The notes beneath the pieces are model-generated. The model was given only the letters and a program-made list of their open reading frames with translations. It did no database searches and was not told the origin of the DNA. Both the position numbers and the translations under genes were made by a program. From Phymorhynchus buccinoides (taxonomy: Eukaryota > Mollusca > Gastropoda > Neogastropoda > Raphitomidae), in assembly GCA_017654935.2 (NCBI GenBank), contig CM065697.1, positions 46,741,263-46,805,262 on the forward strand: a stretch of 64,000 bases of DNA, written 5' to 3'. Below, piece after piece: positions 24,247 through 35,232 of this stretch. How positions within the stretch are numbered: the stretch's first letter is position 1; every line of letters begins with the position of its first letter.

Positions 24247-24588
24247 TATTTTGAACGGAGGGACCTCCCCGTGGGGATACCGGGGGGTCTTTCATAAAAA
24301 TAGTTCACCCACCTTCTGGAAGTTCTGTGCTTGTAACTTCCTCTAATCTGTCACTCTTTGACTCTGCCTTTTCCCTTTGCTTTCTATCTTCTACTATCTT
24401 TCCGACTTATTGGCCCATTCTCCTGCCTCTTTTCGAAAAAAAAAATCTTCCAAGTAACTTTTCTCCTTTAAGCTCCTCCGAAATCAGAATGTGTCAGCTG
24501 TACGCAGCGAGGAGACCAGTGAAAACTGATAGCCGGACTCATACGTACCTTACTCATTATGGCCATATGGCCTGGGAACGCAGAAGAA
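24247..24588 (-). mobile_element. Two-headed repeat F8, type B, copy 1
   Basis: The tail with GGGGATACCGGGGGGTC and CTTCTGGAAGTTCTGTGC is shared with all F8 copies. The head at 24480-24588 (CTGTACGCAGCGAGGAGACC, TATGGCCATATGGCCTGGGA) is the type B head, also at 51489 and 63103. Confidence 0.75.
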
Positions 24589-24639
24589 GAAGAAGAAGAA
24601 CGGGGGGACTTTGTGTTTCGAGTAGACAAGACATGACAA

Positions 24640-24820
24640 AGAACAAAAAAATGTTTGCAAGTCGCTCACTCGAATCCTGGTTTATTTCTTTGACGCCATG
24701 GTTGCTATGGTTTGTCCCTCTCGGTCGAGGTAAACAACTCTAATTTTCCCAAAGTTCTCTCCCATAGTTATTTTTTCCGAAAATCATCTATCAGGACATC
24801 TAGGCCAGGATCGAAAATGA
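24640..24820. repeat. Dispersed repeat, pairs with 53570-53725
   Basis: Shared blocks: ATGTTTGCAAGTC, GTTGCTATGGT and GTAAACAACTCTAATTTTC. Confidence 0.6.
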
Positions 24821-25126
24821 AGGCATTTCTTCTTCTTCTTCTTCTTCTTCTTCTTCTTCTTCTTCTTCTGCGTTCAACAAGGCTTCAGACCGAGTGATGT
24901 TGCAAACATAGTTGTTCGGCAAAGGTCATCTTCCGTCCCCCAGAGTTTGGTTCCGAGGTGATGAAGGTCATTGGTCAAAGGTCACTGGAGCAGAGAATGT
25001 GCCATTTTGGAAGTGAAATTGTGCCACGCAGCTGTTAGTATAACGTCTCAACATTCTAGTTTTCACTTTGCGTGCACTGCAGATCCTATGTTTATAGGCC
25101 GGTTGCCTGAAACGTTAAAAGTGTGC

Positions 25127-25130
<4 letters not shown>

Positions 25131-25205
<75 letters not shown>

Positions 25206-25215
25206 TCTCTCTGTC
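25131..25215. repeat. (CT)n microsatellite
   Basis: About 35 CT units with one CA and one GT interruption. Confidence 0.95.
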
Positions 25216-25398
25216 TCAGCCCTTACTTGGAAACAGTCTCACAAGAAGACCCATTGTGATGCCTACTTCTAGGTCCACGTCAGTCCTGCTCTGATCTGCG
25301 AAACAGAAAACAAACCGACAGTGAACACTTTGGTTAAAGCAATAAAGGGAGTGAACTCACCACTGATTACTCAAGACGGAAAGAATGTAGGTGCAAGA

Positions 25399-25400
<2 letters not shown>

Positions 25401-25479
<79 letters not shown>

Positions 25480-25602
25480 AAACAATTCAAAAGAGGAAAA
25501 GGGAGAGAATGGAATGTGCTTCCTACAGCGTTGACAGAAAACACCTGTCCAGAAGCTTTCAGGGCCGGCCTTGTTGGCAATAACATCGACCTGTTTACAT
25601 AA
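25401..25602 (+). pseudogene. (GA)n followed by a possible non-LTR retrotransposon 3' end
   Basis: After the GA tract (25403-25479) the frame reads REWNVLPTALTENTCPEAFR then AGLVGNNIDLFT and stop. The WNxLP...F..L pattern resembles the C terminus of non-LTR reverse transcriptase polyproteins. Too short to be sure. Confidence 0.35.
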
Positions 25603-26687
25603 TTTTAATGCTAACTTTTAGAGCAGTAGACTACTTCATTAAATCTGGATCTCTGGATGTGGAATTATACGTCGCAGACGCCACTTCTGACGATAGACGC
25701 GACGGAACTAAGAGGGCGCATTCCCTATTAGAATAAAAAGAAAAAGATAGAAAGGAGAAAGACATAGGCCTACTGCTTACCCTGGGTTAAGACCATTAAA
25801 CCCCCCAGTTCAGCCGGAAGGCTCAAAAGGAGCCAGAATGGTCAGTTCATTGACCGTGGGCCCTCAAGAGAAGAAGAAGAAGAAGATATAAGATGGTGAG
25901 ATTTGCGTCCAATTGACCGTAGGTCCTTATGGACGTTCTGCATGAAGGCTGGGTAGTCTTCTCGTTGGATGATGATGATGATGGGGGCCGTTGAATGATG
26001 AAAGTAGAGTTCGTGACGTGGCATACGTCGTCTTTCGATGACACGGAACACATTGCGCACCCTGGAATCGCGGATAACGCTGTCGGTTGCGGGAACATCT
26101 CGGACGGGGATCCGAGTCTGGAACTGTTGCATGATGCTGATGTTAGCATCGTTGAATTTTGGTGCATAGATGCGAGCATCTGATGAAACTTGTCGCTGCC
26201 GTTGGCGTCAAAGATAGCTCCTGCTGTAGATGGTCTTCTTCCTCCTAAGGCCGTCGTCAGGACCACAGGGCGACCTGCTCCATACCGGGGAGTCGATGTC
26301 GTTGCGGGCGGGCTGGTAGACACGCAGCCAAGTCGAGCCCTCTCTGCAGGCGGATGTGAATACCCCCAGTAGACAGGCGGTAGCTGCCCAAGTTCTCCCG
26401 CCCGTAACGTCCACTGGGCATCGGCATACTGCAGAGACGATCCAAGTTGCTGCCCGTCGATCCATCCCGTCCGCAAGTCGTTCAACTCCCATGGTGAGGG
26501 AGGAGATCCGGCGTCGCCCTTCTCGCTGGCTGCCACACAGCAAGACTTCGATGCAACTGCCACCATTGCATCGGGTCATCGCGTAGCGAGAGAGAGAGAC
26601 CCTCTCACTACGGACTCCCGGTTGGGAATGAGAAGAAGATACCCTACTTTAGTTTTTATATAGTTGGTGCAGGCCCTGGTGAGCTGC
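25603..26687. other. Unrecognised GC-rich region with a 239-codon minus-strand ORF
   Basis: 25847-26566 is open on the minus strand and partly on others. The translation (for example GRPVVLTTALGGRRPSTAGA) matches nothing I know, ends in a (GAA)n-coded Leu run that belongs to a dispersed repeat also seen at 5325-5400, and lacks obvious domains. Could be a decayed element; not called as a gene. Confidence 0.4.
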
Positions 26688-26947
26688 CTTGCGCAAAATG
26701 TCCAACAGTAGGCTAAGTTACCACGAACGATACAATGGCTCCCCCCCACCTGCGTGCGCATCTCGACCCTTCCAACGGAAGTGTCGCCATCTTAGTCCTT
26801 ATTTGTGTGTAAACAAAGTGAAAATGTTATCTAAATGTGTAAAGAAAACATCCAGATGTTATAAATACAGTTTAAATAAGTTTCGAATTGGAACAGCCAA
26901 ATACGCAGCATCGATCTGGCATTTTTCAAAAAAGTTAATGACTAAGA

Positions 26948-27015
26948 TGGCGGTCTCCCATAATATGGCGCTCCTTGTGGCCGGATATGACGACACGTGG
27001 GTACCAGCCATACAG
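26948..27015 (+). CDS. Candidate first coding exon of an unrecognised gene
   Basis: AAGATGGCGG start context, then MAVSHNMALLVAGYDDTWVP and AIQ, ending CAG|GTACAG, a fair donor. Upstream lie CGGAAGTG (ETS-like, 26777) and GCCATCTT (YY1-like, 26789), which with the AAGATGGCGG suit a TATA-less promoter. I do not recognise the peptide and find no second exon, so this may also be a decayed 5' end or chance. Confidence 0.35.
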
Positions 27016-27430
27016 GTACAGACTTGAACAAAATATCCCAAAGTTACCACGAAAGAATAAAACACCCTTGACATGCCGTGATTTCAAAACATCCCGTATC
27101 CAAATATCAACACTGAGTAATTGCAAGGTTTCAAAATAAAATCGCACAGTCAACTGGTACCTACCCCTTCACGGAATTTGTTTAAAGTATGTACATAATA
27201 AAACACTAACCTTGCTGTTGGTAGCAGGATAGCTGTTTGAGCAAACTGAGGGGAAAGACGGATGAGTTTTCGAGCCAAGCAAGTTCAAAAAGGGAAGTGT
27301 GAGGGTTGCACGGAAATGTGTCTTTGTTTTCTTTTTTTTCTTTTTTACAGCTCACGACAGTTCCATGGAATACGGAAAAAGAGGGTGCACTTTTCAAGTT
27401 ATGAGACCGACTCGCACGTGCGATTTTAAC

Positions 27431-27692
27431 CGTAGGTGAAGAAGGGGTAAAAAGCCCATGGGCGGGTAAGAAGCCCATGCCAATTATCTCATGAAATAAA
27501 GCAAATTTCAGTCACATTTTGACCATGAGACGAGTGTCAATGTAAATTTCAGTCAAATTTGCCCGTGAGACAAATGCTAAACATTAATACTCGTCTCATG
27601 GTCAAAATGTGACTGAAATTTGCTTTATTTCATGAGATAATTGGCATGGGCTTCTTACCCGCCCATGGGCTTTTTACCCCGTCTTACCCTAC
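27431..27692. mobile_element. Foldback MITE family F1, copy 2
   Basis: Inverted arms with GGGGTAAAAAGCCCATGGGC and CAATTATCTCATGAAATAAA. The inner arm (TTTGACCATGAGACGAGTG-type) is partly doubled, making it longer than the other copies. Confidence 0.85.
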
Positions 27693-27724
27693 ATTTGTCA
27701 ACTGTTACATTTGTTGAGGCTTGT

Positions 27725-27905
27725 TGTTGTTGTCGTTGTCTTACCCTGACTTAAAGACTCCAGGGATCATCCCAACATCCGAAGCACTTGAACACTATGA
27801 TACAAATGCACCAGCTAGGGATGAGAACATTACTGTGTGTGACCGTTTTTGATTACCCCGTCACGTGGGCAGCCACACGGCTCCAACTTCGGAGGATTTT
27901 AGACT
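27725..27905 (+). repeat. Dispersed repeat, pairs with 42550-42735
   Basis: Both carry CTCCAGGGATCATCCCAAC, GAAGCACTTGAACAC and GATGAGAACATTAC. Possibly a retroelement piece. Confidence 0.7.
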
Positions 27906-28131
27906 GATGATGTTATGCTAGGAGCTTGTCATGGCTATAAAGACAATCCCCGCATAACTATGCGGAATATAACATTTGATGTAGCCTTGGTGTTCTAGCT
28001 TATGCATGACACAGCCTCATGCCAAGGCATTGTTGAGGCATGATTCTCGTGAAACTCGTGAAATCCTACTAGTTTTGTTCCGTGGGAATACTTTTTTAGG
28101 TTAAGGGTCCGACTCACAAGTGCAATTTCAG

Positions 28132-30800
28132 TCGTACGACTATCGAACTGTGACATGTGTGAGGCATGAAATACTACTGTGTAAATGTGACATTTGTGAG
28201 GCATGATTCTAGTGAAATACTACTGTATAAATGTGACATTTGTGAGGCATGAAATACTACTGTGTAAATGTGACATTTGTGAGGCATGATTCTAGTGAAA
28301 TACTACTGTGTAAATGTGACATTTGTGAGGCATGATTCTAGTGAAATACTACTGTGTAAAAGTGACATTTGTGAGGCATGATTCTAGTGAAATACTACTG
28401 TGTAAATGTGACATTTGTGAGGCATGATTCTAGTGAAATACTACTGTGTAAATGTGACATTTGTGAGGCATGATTCTAGTGAAATACTACTGTGTAAATG
28501 TGACATTTGTGAGGCATGATTCTAGTGAAATACTACTGTGTAAATGTGACATTTGTGAGGCATGATTCTAGTGAAATACTACTGTGTAAATGTGACATTT
28601 GTGAGGCATGAAATACTACTGTGTAAATGTGACATTTGTGAGGCATGATTCTAGTGAAATACTACTGTGTAAATGTGACATTTGTGAGGCATGATTCTAG
28701 TGAAATACTACTGTGTAAATGTGACATTTGTGAGGCATGATTCTAGTGAAATACTACTGTGTAAATGTGACATTTGTGAGGCATGATTCTAGTGAAATAC
28801 TACTGTGTAAATGTGACATTTGTGAGGCATGATTCTAGTGAAATACTACTGTGTAAATGTGACATTTGTGAGGCATGATTCTAGTGAAATACTACTGTGT
28901 AAATGTGACATTTGTGAGGCATGAAATACTACTGTGTAAATGTGACATTTGTGAGGCATGATTCTAGTGAAATACTACTGTGTAAATGTGACATTTGTGA
29001 GGCATGATTCTAGTGAAATACTACTGTGTAAATGTGACATTTGTGAGGCATGATTCTAGTGAAATACTACTGTGTAAATGTGACATTTGTGAGGCATGAT
29101 TCTAGTGAAATACTACTGTGTAAATGTGACATTTGTGAGGCATGAAATACTACTGTGTAAATGTGACATTTGTGAGGCATGAAATACTACTGTGTAAAAG
29201 TGACATTTGTGAGGCATGATTCTAGTGAAATACTACTGTGTAAATGTGACATTTGTGAGGCATGATTCTAGTGAAATACTACTGTGTAAATGTGACATTT
29301 GTGAGGCATGAAATACTACTGTGTAAAAGTGACATTTGTGAGGCATGATTCTAGTGAAATACTACTGTGTAAATGTGACATTTGTGAGGCATGATTCTAG
29401 TGAAATACTACTGTGTAAATGTGACATTTGTGAGGCATGATTCTAGTGAAATACTACTGTGTAAATGTGACATTTGTGAGGCATGAAATACTACTGTGTG
29501 TAAAAGTGACATTTGTGAGGCATGATTCTAGTGAAATACTACTGTGTAAATGTGACATGTGTGAGGCATGATTCTAGTGAAATACTACATAAATGTGACA
29601 TTTGTGAGGCATGATTCTAGTGAAATACTACTGTGTAAATGTGACATTTGTGAGGCATGAAATACTACTGTGTAAATGTGACATTTGTGAGGCATGAAAT
29701 ACTACTGTGTAAATGTGACATTTGTGAGGCATGATTCTAGTGAAATACTACTGTGTAAATGTGACATTTGTGAGGCATGAAATACTACTGTGTAAATGTG
29801 ACATTTGTGAGGCATGAAATACTACTGTGTAAATGTGACATTTGTGAGGCATGATTCTAGTGAAATACTACTGTGTAAATGTGACATTTGTGAGGCATGA
29901 AATACTACTGTGTAAATGTGACATTTGTGAGGCATGATTCTAGTGAAATACTACTGTGTAAATGTGACATTTGTGAGGCATGAAATACTACTGTGTAAAA
30001 GTGACATTTGTGAGGCATGATTCTAGTGAAATACTACTGTGTAAATGTGACATTTGTGAGGCATGATTCTAGTGAAATACTACTGTGTAAATGTGACATT
30101 TGTGAAGCATGATTCTAGTGAAATACTACTGTGTAAATGTGACATTTGTGAGGCATGAAATACTACTGTGTAAAAGTGACATTTGTGAGGCATGATTCTA
30201 GTGAAATACTACTGTGTAAATGTGACATGTGTGAGGCATGATTCTAGTGAAATACCACTGTGTATATGTGACATTTGTGAGGCATGATTCTAGTGAAATA
30301 CTACTGTGTAAATGTGACATTTGTGAGGCATGAAATACTACTGTGTAAATGTGACATTTGTGAGGCATGAAATACTACTGTGTAAATGTGACATTTGTGA
30401 GGCATGATTCTAGTGAAATACTACTGTGTAAATGTGACATGTGTGAGGCATGATTCTCGTGAAATACTACTGTGTAAATGTGACATTTGTGAGGCATGAT
30501 TCTCGTGAAATACTACTGTGTAAATGTGACATGTGTGAGGCATGATTCTCGTGAAATGCCACTGTGTAAATGTGACATGTGTGAGGCATGATTCTCGTGA
30601 AATGCCACTGTGTAAATGTGACATGTGTGAGGCATGATTCTCGTGAAATACCACTGTGTCAATGTGACATTTGTGAGGCATGATTCTAGTGAAATACTAC
30701 TGTGTAAATGTGACATTTGTGAGGCATGATTCTAGTGAAATACTACTGTGTAAATGTGACATTTGTGAAGCATGATTCTAGTGAAATACCACTGTGTAAA
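28132..30800. repeat. 2.7-kb minisatellite of 46-bp and 37-bp units
   Basis: Long unit: GTGACATTTGTGAGGCATGA + TTCTAGTGA + AATACTACTGTGTAAAT; the short unit lacks the middle 9 bp. About 60 units with long and short types interspersed. A GTGTAAAAG variant follows a short unit in five of six cases. The right end (30420-30660) is richer in TTCTCGTGA and ACATGTGTG variants. The array lies between two F1 MITEs. Confidence 0.97.
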
Positions 30801-30904
30801 TGGAACTGATGAAATCCTATCCTGGCTTCTTCCACTACGTTTGTTGTCCCCCATATAATACACGAATCTGAGGAAATAACTATTTTTGTACATGTATCAG
30901 ACAT

Positions 30905-31120
30905 AGGGTAAGACGGGGTAAAAAGCCAATGGGCGGGTAAGAAGTCCATGCCAATTATCTCTTGAAATAAAGAAAATTTCAGTCAAATTTGCCCATGAGA
31001 CGAATGCTAAACATTTATATTCGTCTCATGGGGAAAATGTGACTGAAATTTGCTTTATTTCATGAGATAATTGGCATGGGCTTCTTACCCGCCCATGGGC
31101 TTTTTACCCCGTCTTCACCT
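30905..31120. mobile_element. Foldback MITE family F1, copy 3
   Basis: Ends GGGTAAGACGGGGTAAAAAG / inverted CTTTTTACCCCGTCTTCACC; the inner hairpin pairs TTGCCCATGAGACGAATG with its inverse. Confidence 0.85.
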
Positions 31121-31641
31121 TCTTTTTCTTCGTTTCACCACCCGCCTTCAGCATACTGAAGATTCTGATGGCGATGACATCTGTGTCTATATGATATATA
31201 GTGAACGAAAATAGTCAGATTTCACCGGATTCATTCAGACAGTAGTATTTCATCGGAATCATGCCTCACAGGCGGCGTCACAGTTGGACAGTTGTACGGC
31301 TTAGACTGCACATGTGAGTCGGTCTTTGAATTGCATGAAGAAAAAAAAGGGTGTGTGTACTGTACTAGGCATTCAAGACTGCACTTGGTCATCTCCAAAC
31401 CTGGAACACTCAATTTTCAGTAAAGTTTTATTTTTGTGTGTATTTGACGGTTTAAGGTTTTGATTGGGGTTATGGATAGGGTTAGGGTTAGGGCTAGAGT
31501 CAGCTTAATTTTAGATTGAATGGTTAAAAAATACACATTCTAAAGTTTCGCTGAAAATTGTCACGCGAATGGCGTCACTTTCCATATTTGGAGATGACCA
31601 AGTGCAGCATTGAACGTCTTGTGGGTACTGTAGTTAGGTAG
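31121..31641. other. Non-coding spacer
   Basis: Contains TTAGGGTTAGGG-like sequence at about 31473. No exon is recognised. Confidence 0.45.
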
Positions 31642-31645
31642 TTAA

Positions 31646-32311
31646 AAGGTGGACCCTGACGGATGAGTTTTTGCAAGAAACACGTCGAGATCACCAGAAG
31701 GATCGGAACACTCACTTTGCTCTGGTTTCCTAGAAATCAAACCGTCAAAACGGCGATTCCTCCTTGGCGGAGATGATAAGCCATTTTGGATGAGGTGGGT
31801 GGAGGTCACTCATTGTGGTTGAAGCTTTTTTTCTTTGGTAGTTCACTAGTTGTGAGTGAAACTCCTTTAGGTAAACTGTATACAAAATTACAAAAAATAA
31901 TAAAAAGGCTTGTATTGCAAAAATGTCATGCAAACGATTTGGTCTAAACTCAGGCAGCCATTGAAAAAGATCTCTTTCATTGAAATAATTTGACTTCCAG
32001 CACCTCCGTAAAGGAGGAATCGCCGATTTAACGGTTTGATTTCTGGGAAACCAGAGCAAAGACGACGAAAATGGTTGTTTACGTCCTCTTGGTCTGAATC
32101 AGACACATATGGGACATTTGTAAATACAAATATGGTGGGAACAATACTGGAGGCAATGCCCGGAGGCAGTACGAAACCAGTAAAGTCCCCGCCACAAGTA
32201 ATAATTTGCAACTTAACCAGAGCAAAGTGAGTGTTGCGATCTTTATAAAGGGTGTTTTCCTGATGATCGCGACGTGTTTCTCGCAAAAAACTAATCCGTC
32301 ACGGTGCCCCT
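31646..32311. mobile_element. TTAA-target MITE family F4, copy 2, with nested R insertion
   Basis: TTAA at 31642-31645 and 32312-32315. Arms as in the 18292 copy (GACCCTGACGGATGAGTTTT). The right arm is split by the R repeat at 32062-32214. Confidence 0.85.
32062..32214 (+). mobile_element. Retroposed repeat family R, copy 4, with 13-bp TSD
   Basis: Flanked by AACCAGAGCAAAG at 32049-32061 and 32215-32227. Internally deleted: the 3' block with the CGGTTAAACC segment is missing. Younger than the MITE it interrupts. Confidence 0.9.
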
Positions 32312-32422
32312 TTAAGGAGCCAATCCACGCGTCCAACTGCAGTCGAACGACTATCCAACTGCGACGACATCTGTGAGGCGTGAATACGATGAATTGGGGC
32401 CAACGGAGATGGAGATGACAAA

Positions 32423-32524
32423 TTACGGGTGTCCAAGCAGATGCTCCCAGACCCTGTCTGTAAAACACTCTGTTTTTTTTGCTTCCACTGCTGTTGTTGG
32501 TAGCTCATTCCACTCCTTTATTGT
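32423..32524 (-). pseudogene. Non-LTR retrotransposon 3' fragment
   Basis: Minus frame reads TIKEWNELPTTAVEAKKTEC then FTDRVWEHLLGHP and stop at 32423. The WNxLP..aV.A....F..R pattern is the known C terminus of non-LTR RT proteins. Heavily truncated at the 5' side. Confidence 0.65.
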
Positions 32525-32576
32525 TTTGGGGGGAAATGCGCTCAGGCGATTTTGAGTTCAGCACTGGGGGACAAGG

Positions 32577-32962
32577 AGCTGTTGGGGTAACGCGTTCGCC
32601 TCGTGTCAAGTAAACCCGAGCTCGAACCTGGATACAGGGGATTTTCCCTCTCAGTTTACACTAGGCCTTACGGTCTGAACGTGAAGTCTTTCGGATGAGA
32701 CAACAAACTGAGGTCCCGTGTGCCCATGCACTTAGCACATGTTAATCCCAGTGGCAACGAAAAAGTTGTCATTTGGTCAAAATTTACTACCCCCCCCCCC
32801 CCCCCCCCCCCCCCCTTCTTTCCTCATCAGTCACACAAAAAATCGCATGCCCCAAAAAAGTGGGTGGCGCGCCTCTGGCTGCGACGCGCTCTCCAAGTGG
32901 GAGCAACCCGATTTTTTTTACAGAGACGCCTCTGTGACGATAAAATACCTAATACGTAATAC
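32577..32962 (+). mobile_element. tRNA-derived SINE family S1, copy 2
   Basis: Head GTAACGCGTTCGCCTCGTGT with box B GAGCTCGAACCTG, body AGTCTTTCGGATGAGACAAC, a C-run of more than 20, then a tail with GCCTCTGGCTGCGACGCGCT and AGAGACGCCTCTGTGACGAT. The tail is lacking in the 3850 copy. Confidence 0.8.
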
Positions 32963-33082
32963 CTACGTTGTCGTTGTGACTGAGGTACTGAGCTTGCTTC
33001 TGCTGATGCTCACTATGCCACTGGGTGTTTTGCAGCCTCTAAAGGGGATCGATCATTGGATGCTCAGTGTATACTTGTTCAG

Positions 33083-33492
<410 letters not shown>

Positions 33493-33785
33493 ATTATGAG
33501 CGCAGATGCGTCATGCTGCCGTTATGCGCCTAACTAAGAAATAGTTAGGCCCAGCAAGTCCGACTTCGGATGGAGGAAATGTTTTTGTAAAGCGTTTCGT
33601 GAGAGAGAAAAAAGCAGGAGAATGGACCGGGTTAGGCAGAAAGATAGTAGATGACAGTAAGCAAAGGGAAAAGGCAGAGTCAAAGAGAGTGATAGATTAC
33701 GGGAAGCTACAAGCACAGAACTTCCAGAAAGTGGGGGAACTATTTATACAAAAGATCCCCCCGGTATCCTCACGGAGGTCCTGTG
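33493..33785 (+). mobile_element. Two-headed repeat F8, type A, copy 2
   Basis: Head TGCGTCATGCTGCCGTTATG then the hairpin GCCTAACTA-AGAAA-TAGTTAGGC; tail AGAACTTCCAGAAAGTGGGG ... CCCCCCGGTATCC. Confidence 0.8.
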
Positions 33786-34180
33786 GTAGCGATTGAGGAC
33801 AAACCTGGCAGATCTGCGCTGGATTGCCTCGACCTTGTCGGTAGTCTAGTGCGGTGGAGGGAAGGGTGTCGGTGGCAGGTGTAGAGGCCACCCAGGGACC
33901 GTAGCATATCCCAATCAGATAATCAGGGACGAGTTTCGAGGAGTAGAACTGTTGTTATTGCGTTTGAATATGCTCCCCCCTCTCCCCCCACTAACCTTGG
34001 TGTTGATGCTACCCCAGATCGTGAGGTAGGGTGGTATAGTTGACTGGTAAAAGAGCCGCTAGATCGTGAGGTAGGGTGGTATAGTTTAAAGGCACACTGG
34101 GCTATAACTTTAAGACTGCCTCCGATCCCAGTATTGGAATCGGGTATTTTAAAACTCCATTTTCTCTCGTCGGGTAGTCA

Positions 34181-34242
<62 letters not shown>

Positions 34243-34935
34243 GCCAGCGGCTCTCCTAGCTGTGGGCTTTCACCTGCGCCAGTTTAGTTTTTCCCTCCTT
34301 TTCCGTTTGAAAAAAGGATGCTTTCGCTGCGAGCGCCAAGCAGAAACTGACATTTTTATGATGACGAGATGGGAGTTTTAGCCTACTGCTTGCTTATATA
34401 TTACCGCGCTGGCTTTAAGCATTGGAGCCTTGCTCTTTGACCTGATCAAAACTGGAGACTGGGGGTGGGGTGGTGGTGATGGGAGAGGGGAAGGGGGGGA
34501 GGGGGGAGGGAAGGGGGGAGGGAGGAGGAGTTACTTTCTGCTCCCCCCCCCCCCCCCCCCCACCCCGATCCAGCCTACCAAGCTTAGTGTTCTGTTTTTG
34601 GATCAACGGTCATCTGTTTGTTTATCTGTTACTTCATTTTTGCTAGTTTGTTTGCTTTCTTGTGTTGCGTGTGTGTGTGTGTGTGTGTGTGTGATTATGA
34701 AGTGTTTTCTTGAGAATTAGATGTAGCTATGCCATGTGGCAAACATAGTGTGACATAGCCAGTTTCACTTGTAATCCATGGTTACATTTGAAAAGGGGGA
34801 CATTATTTAACTCCCAAAAAGTATTACTAGAACCAAGACGTTTAGAGCGGGCATTGAATCTGCATCTTAGCCACATTACTGTCAGTACGAATGTGTTTGA
34901 GGTTCTTCTTCTTCGTCTTTGATAGCTCACACAGT
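33786..34935. other. Non-coding spacer with simple repeats
   Basis: Two-copy ATCGTGAGGTAGGGTGGTAT (34018 and 34064), (GA)n 34185-34237, a G/GGA-rich tract 34455-34540 opposed by a C-run, (GT)n 34669-34692. No exon. Confidence 0.5.
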
Positions 34936-35232
34936 TTCCTGTCAATTATGAGCGCAGATGCGTCATGCTGCCGTTATGCGCCTAACTAAGAAATAGTTAG
35001 GCCCAGCAAGTCCGACTTCGGATGGAGGAAATGTTTTTGAAAGTGTTTTGTGAAAAAAGTCAGGAGAATGGACTGGCAAGGCAGAAAGATAGTAGATGAC
35101 AGTAAGCAAAGGGAAAAGGCAGAGTCAAAGAGAGTGACAGATTAGAGAAAGTTACAAGCACAGAACTTCCAGAAGGTGGGGGAACTATTAAACAAAAGAC
35201 CCCCCCCCCCCCCGACATCCCCACGGGGAGGA
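34936..35232 (+). mobile_element. Two-headed repeat F8, type A, copy 3
   Basis: Same head and tail as 33493, with a C16 run before GACATCCCCACGGGG. Confidence 0.8.

Noticed and set aside
25847..26566. 239-codon minus-strand ORF
   Set aside because: No recognised family, overlapping ORFs in other frames, and its end lies in a dispersed repeat; kept as unrecognised sequence only.
28132..30800. CRISPR-like regular repeats
   Set aside because: Units are head to tail without unique spacers and the genome is eukaryotic: a minisatellite.
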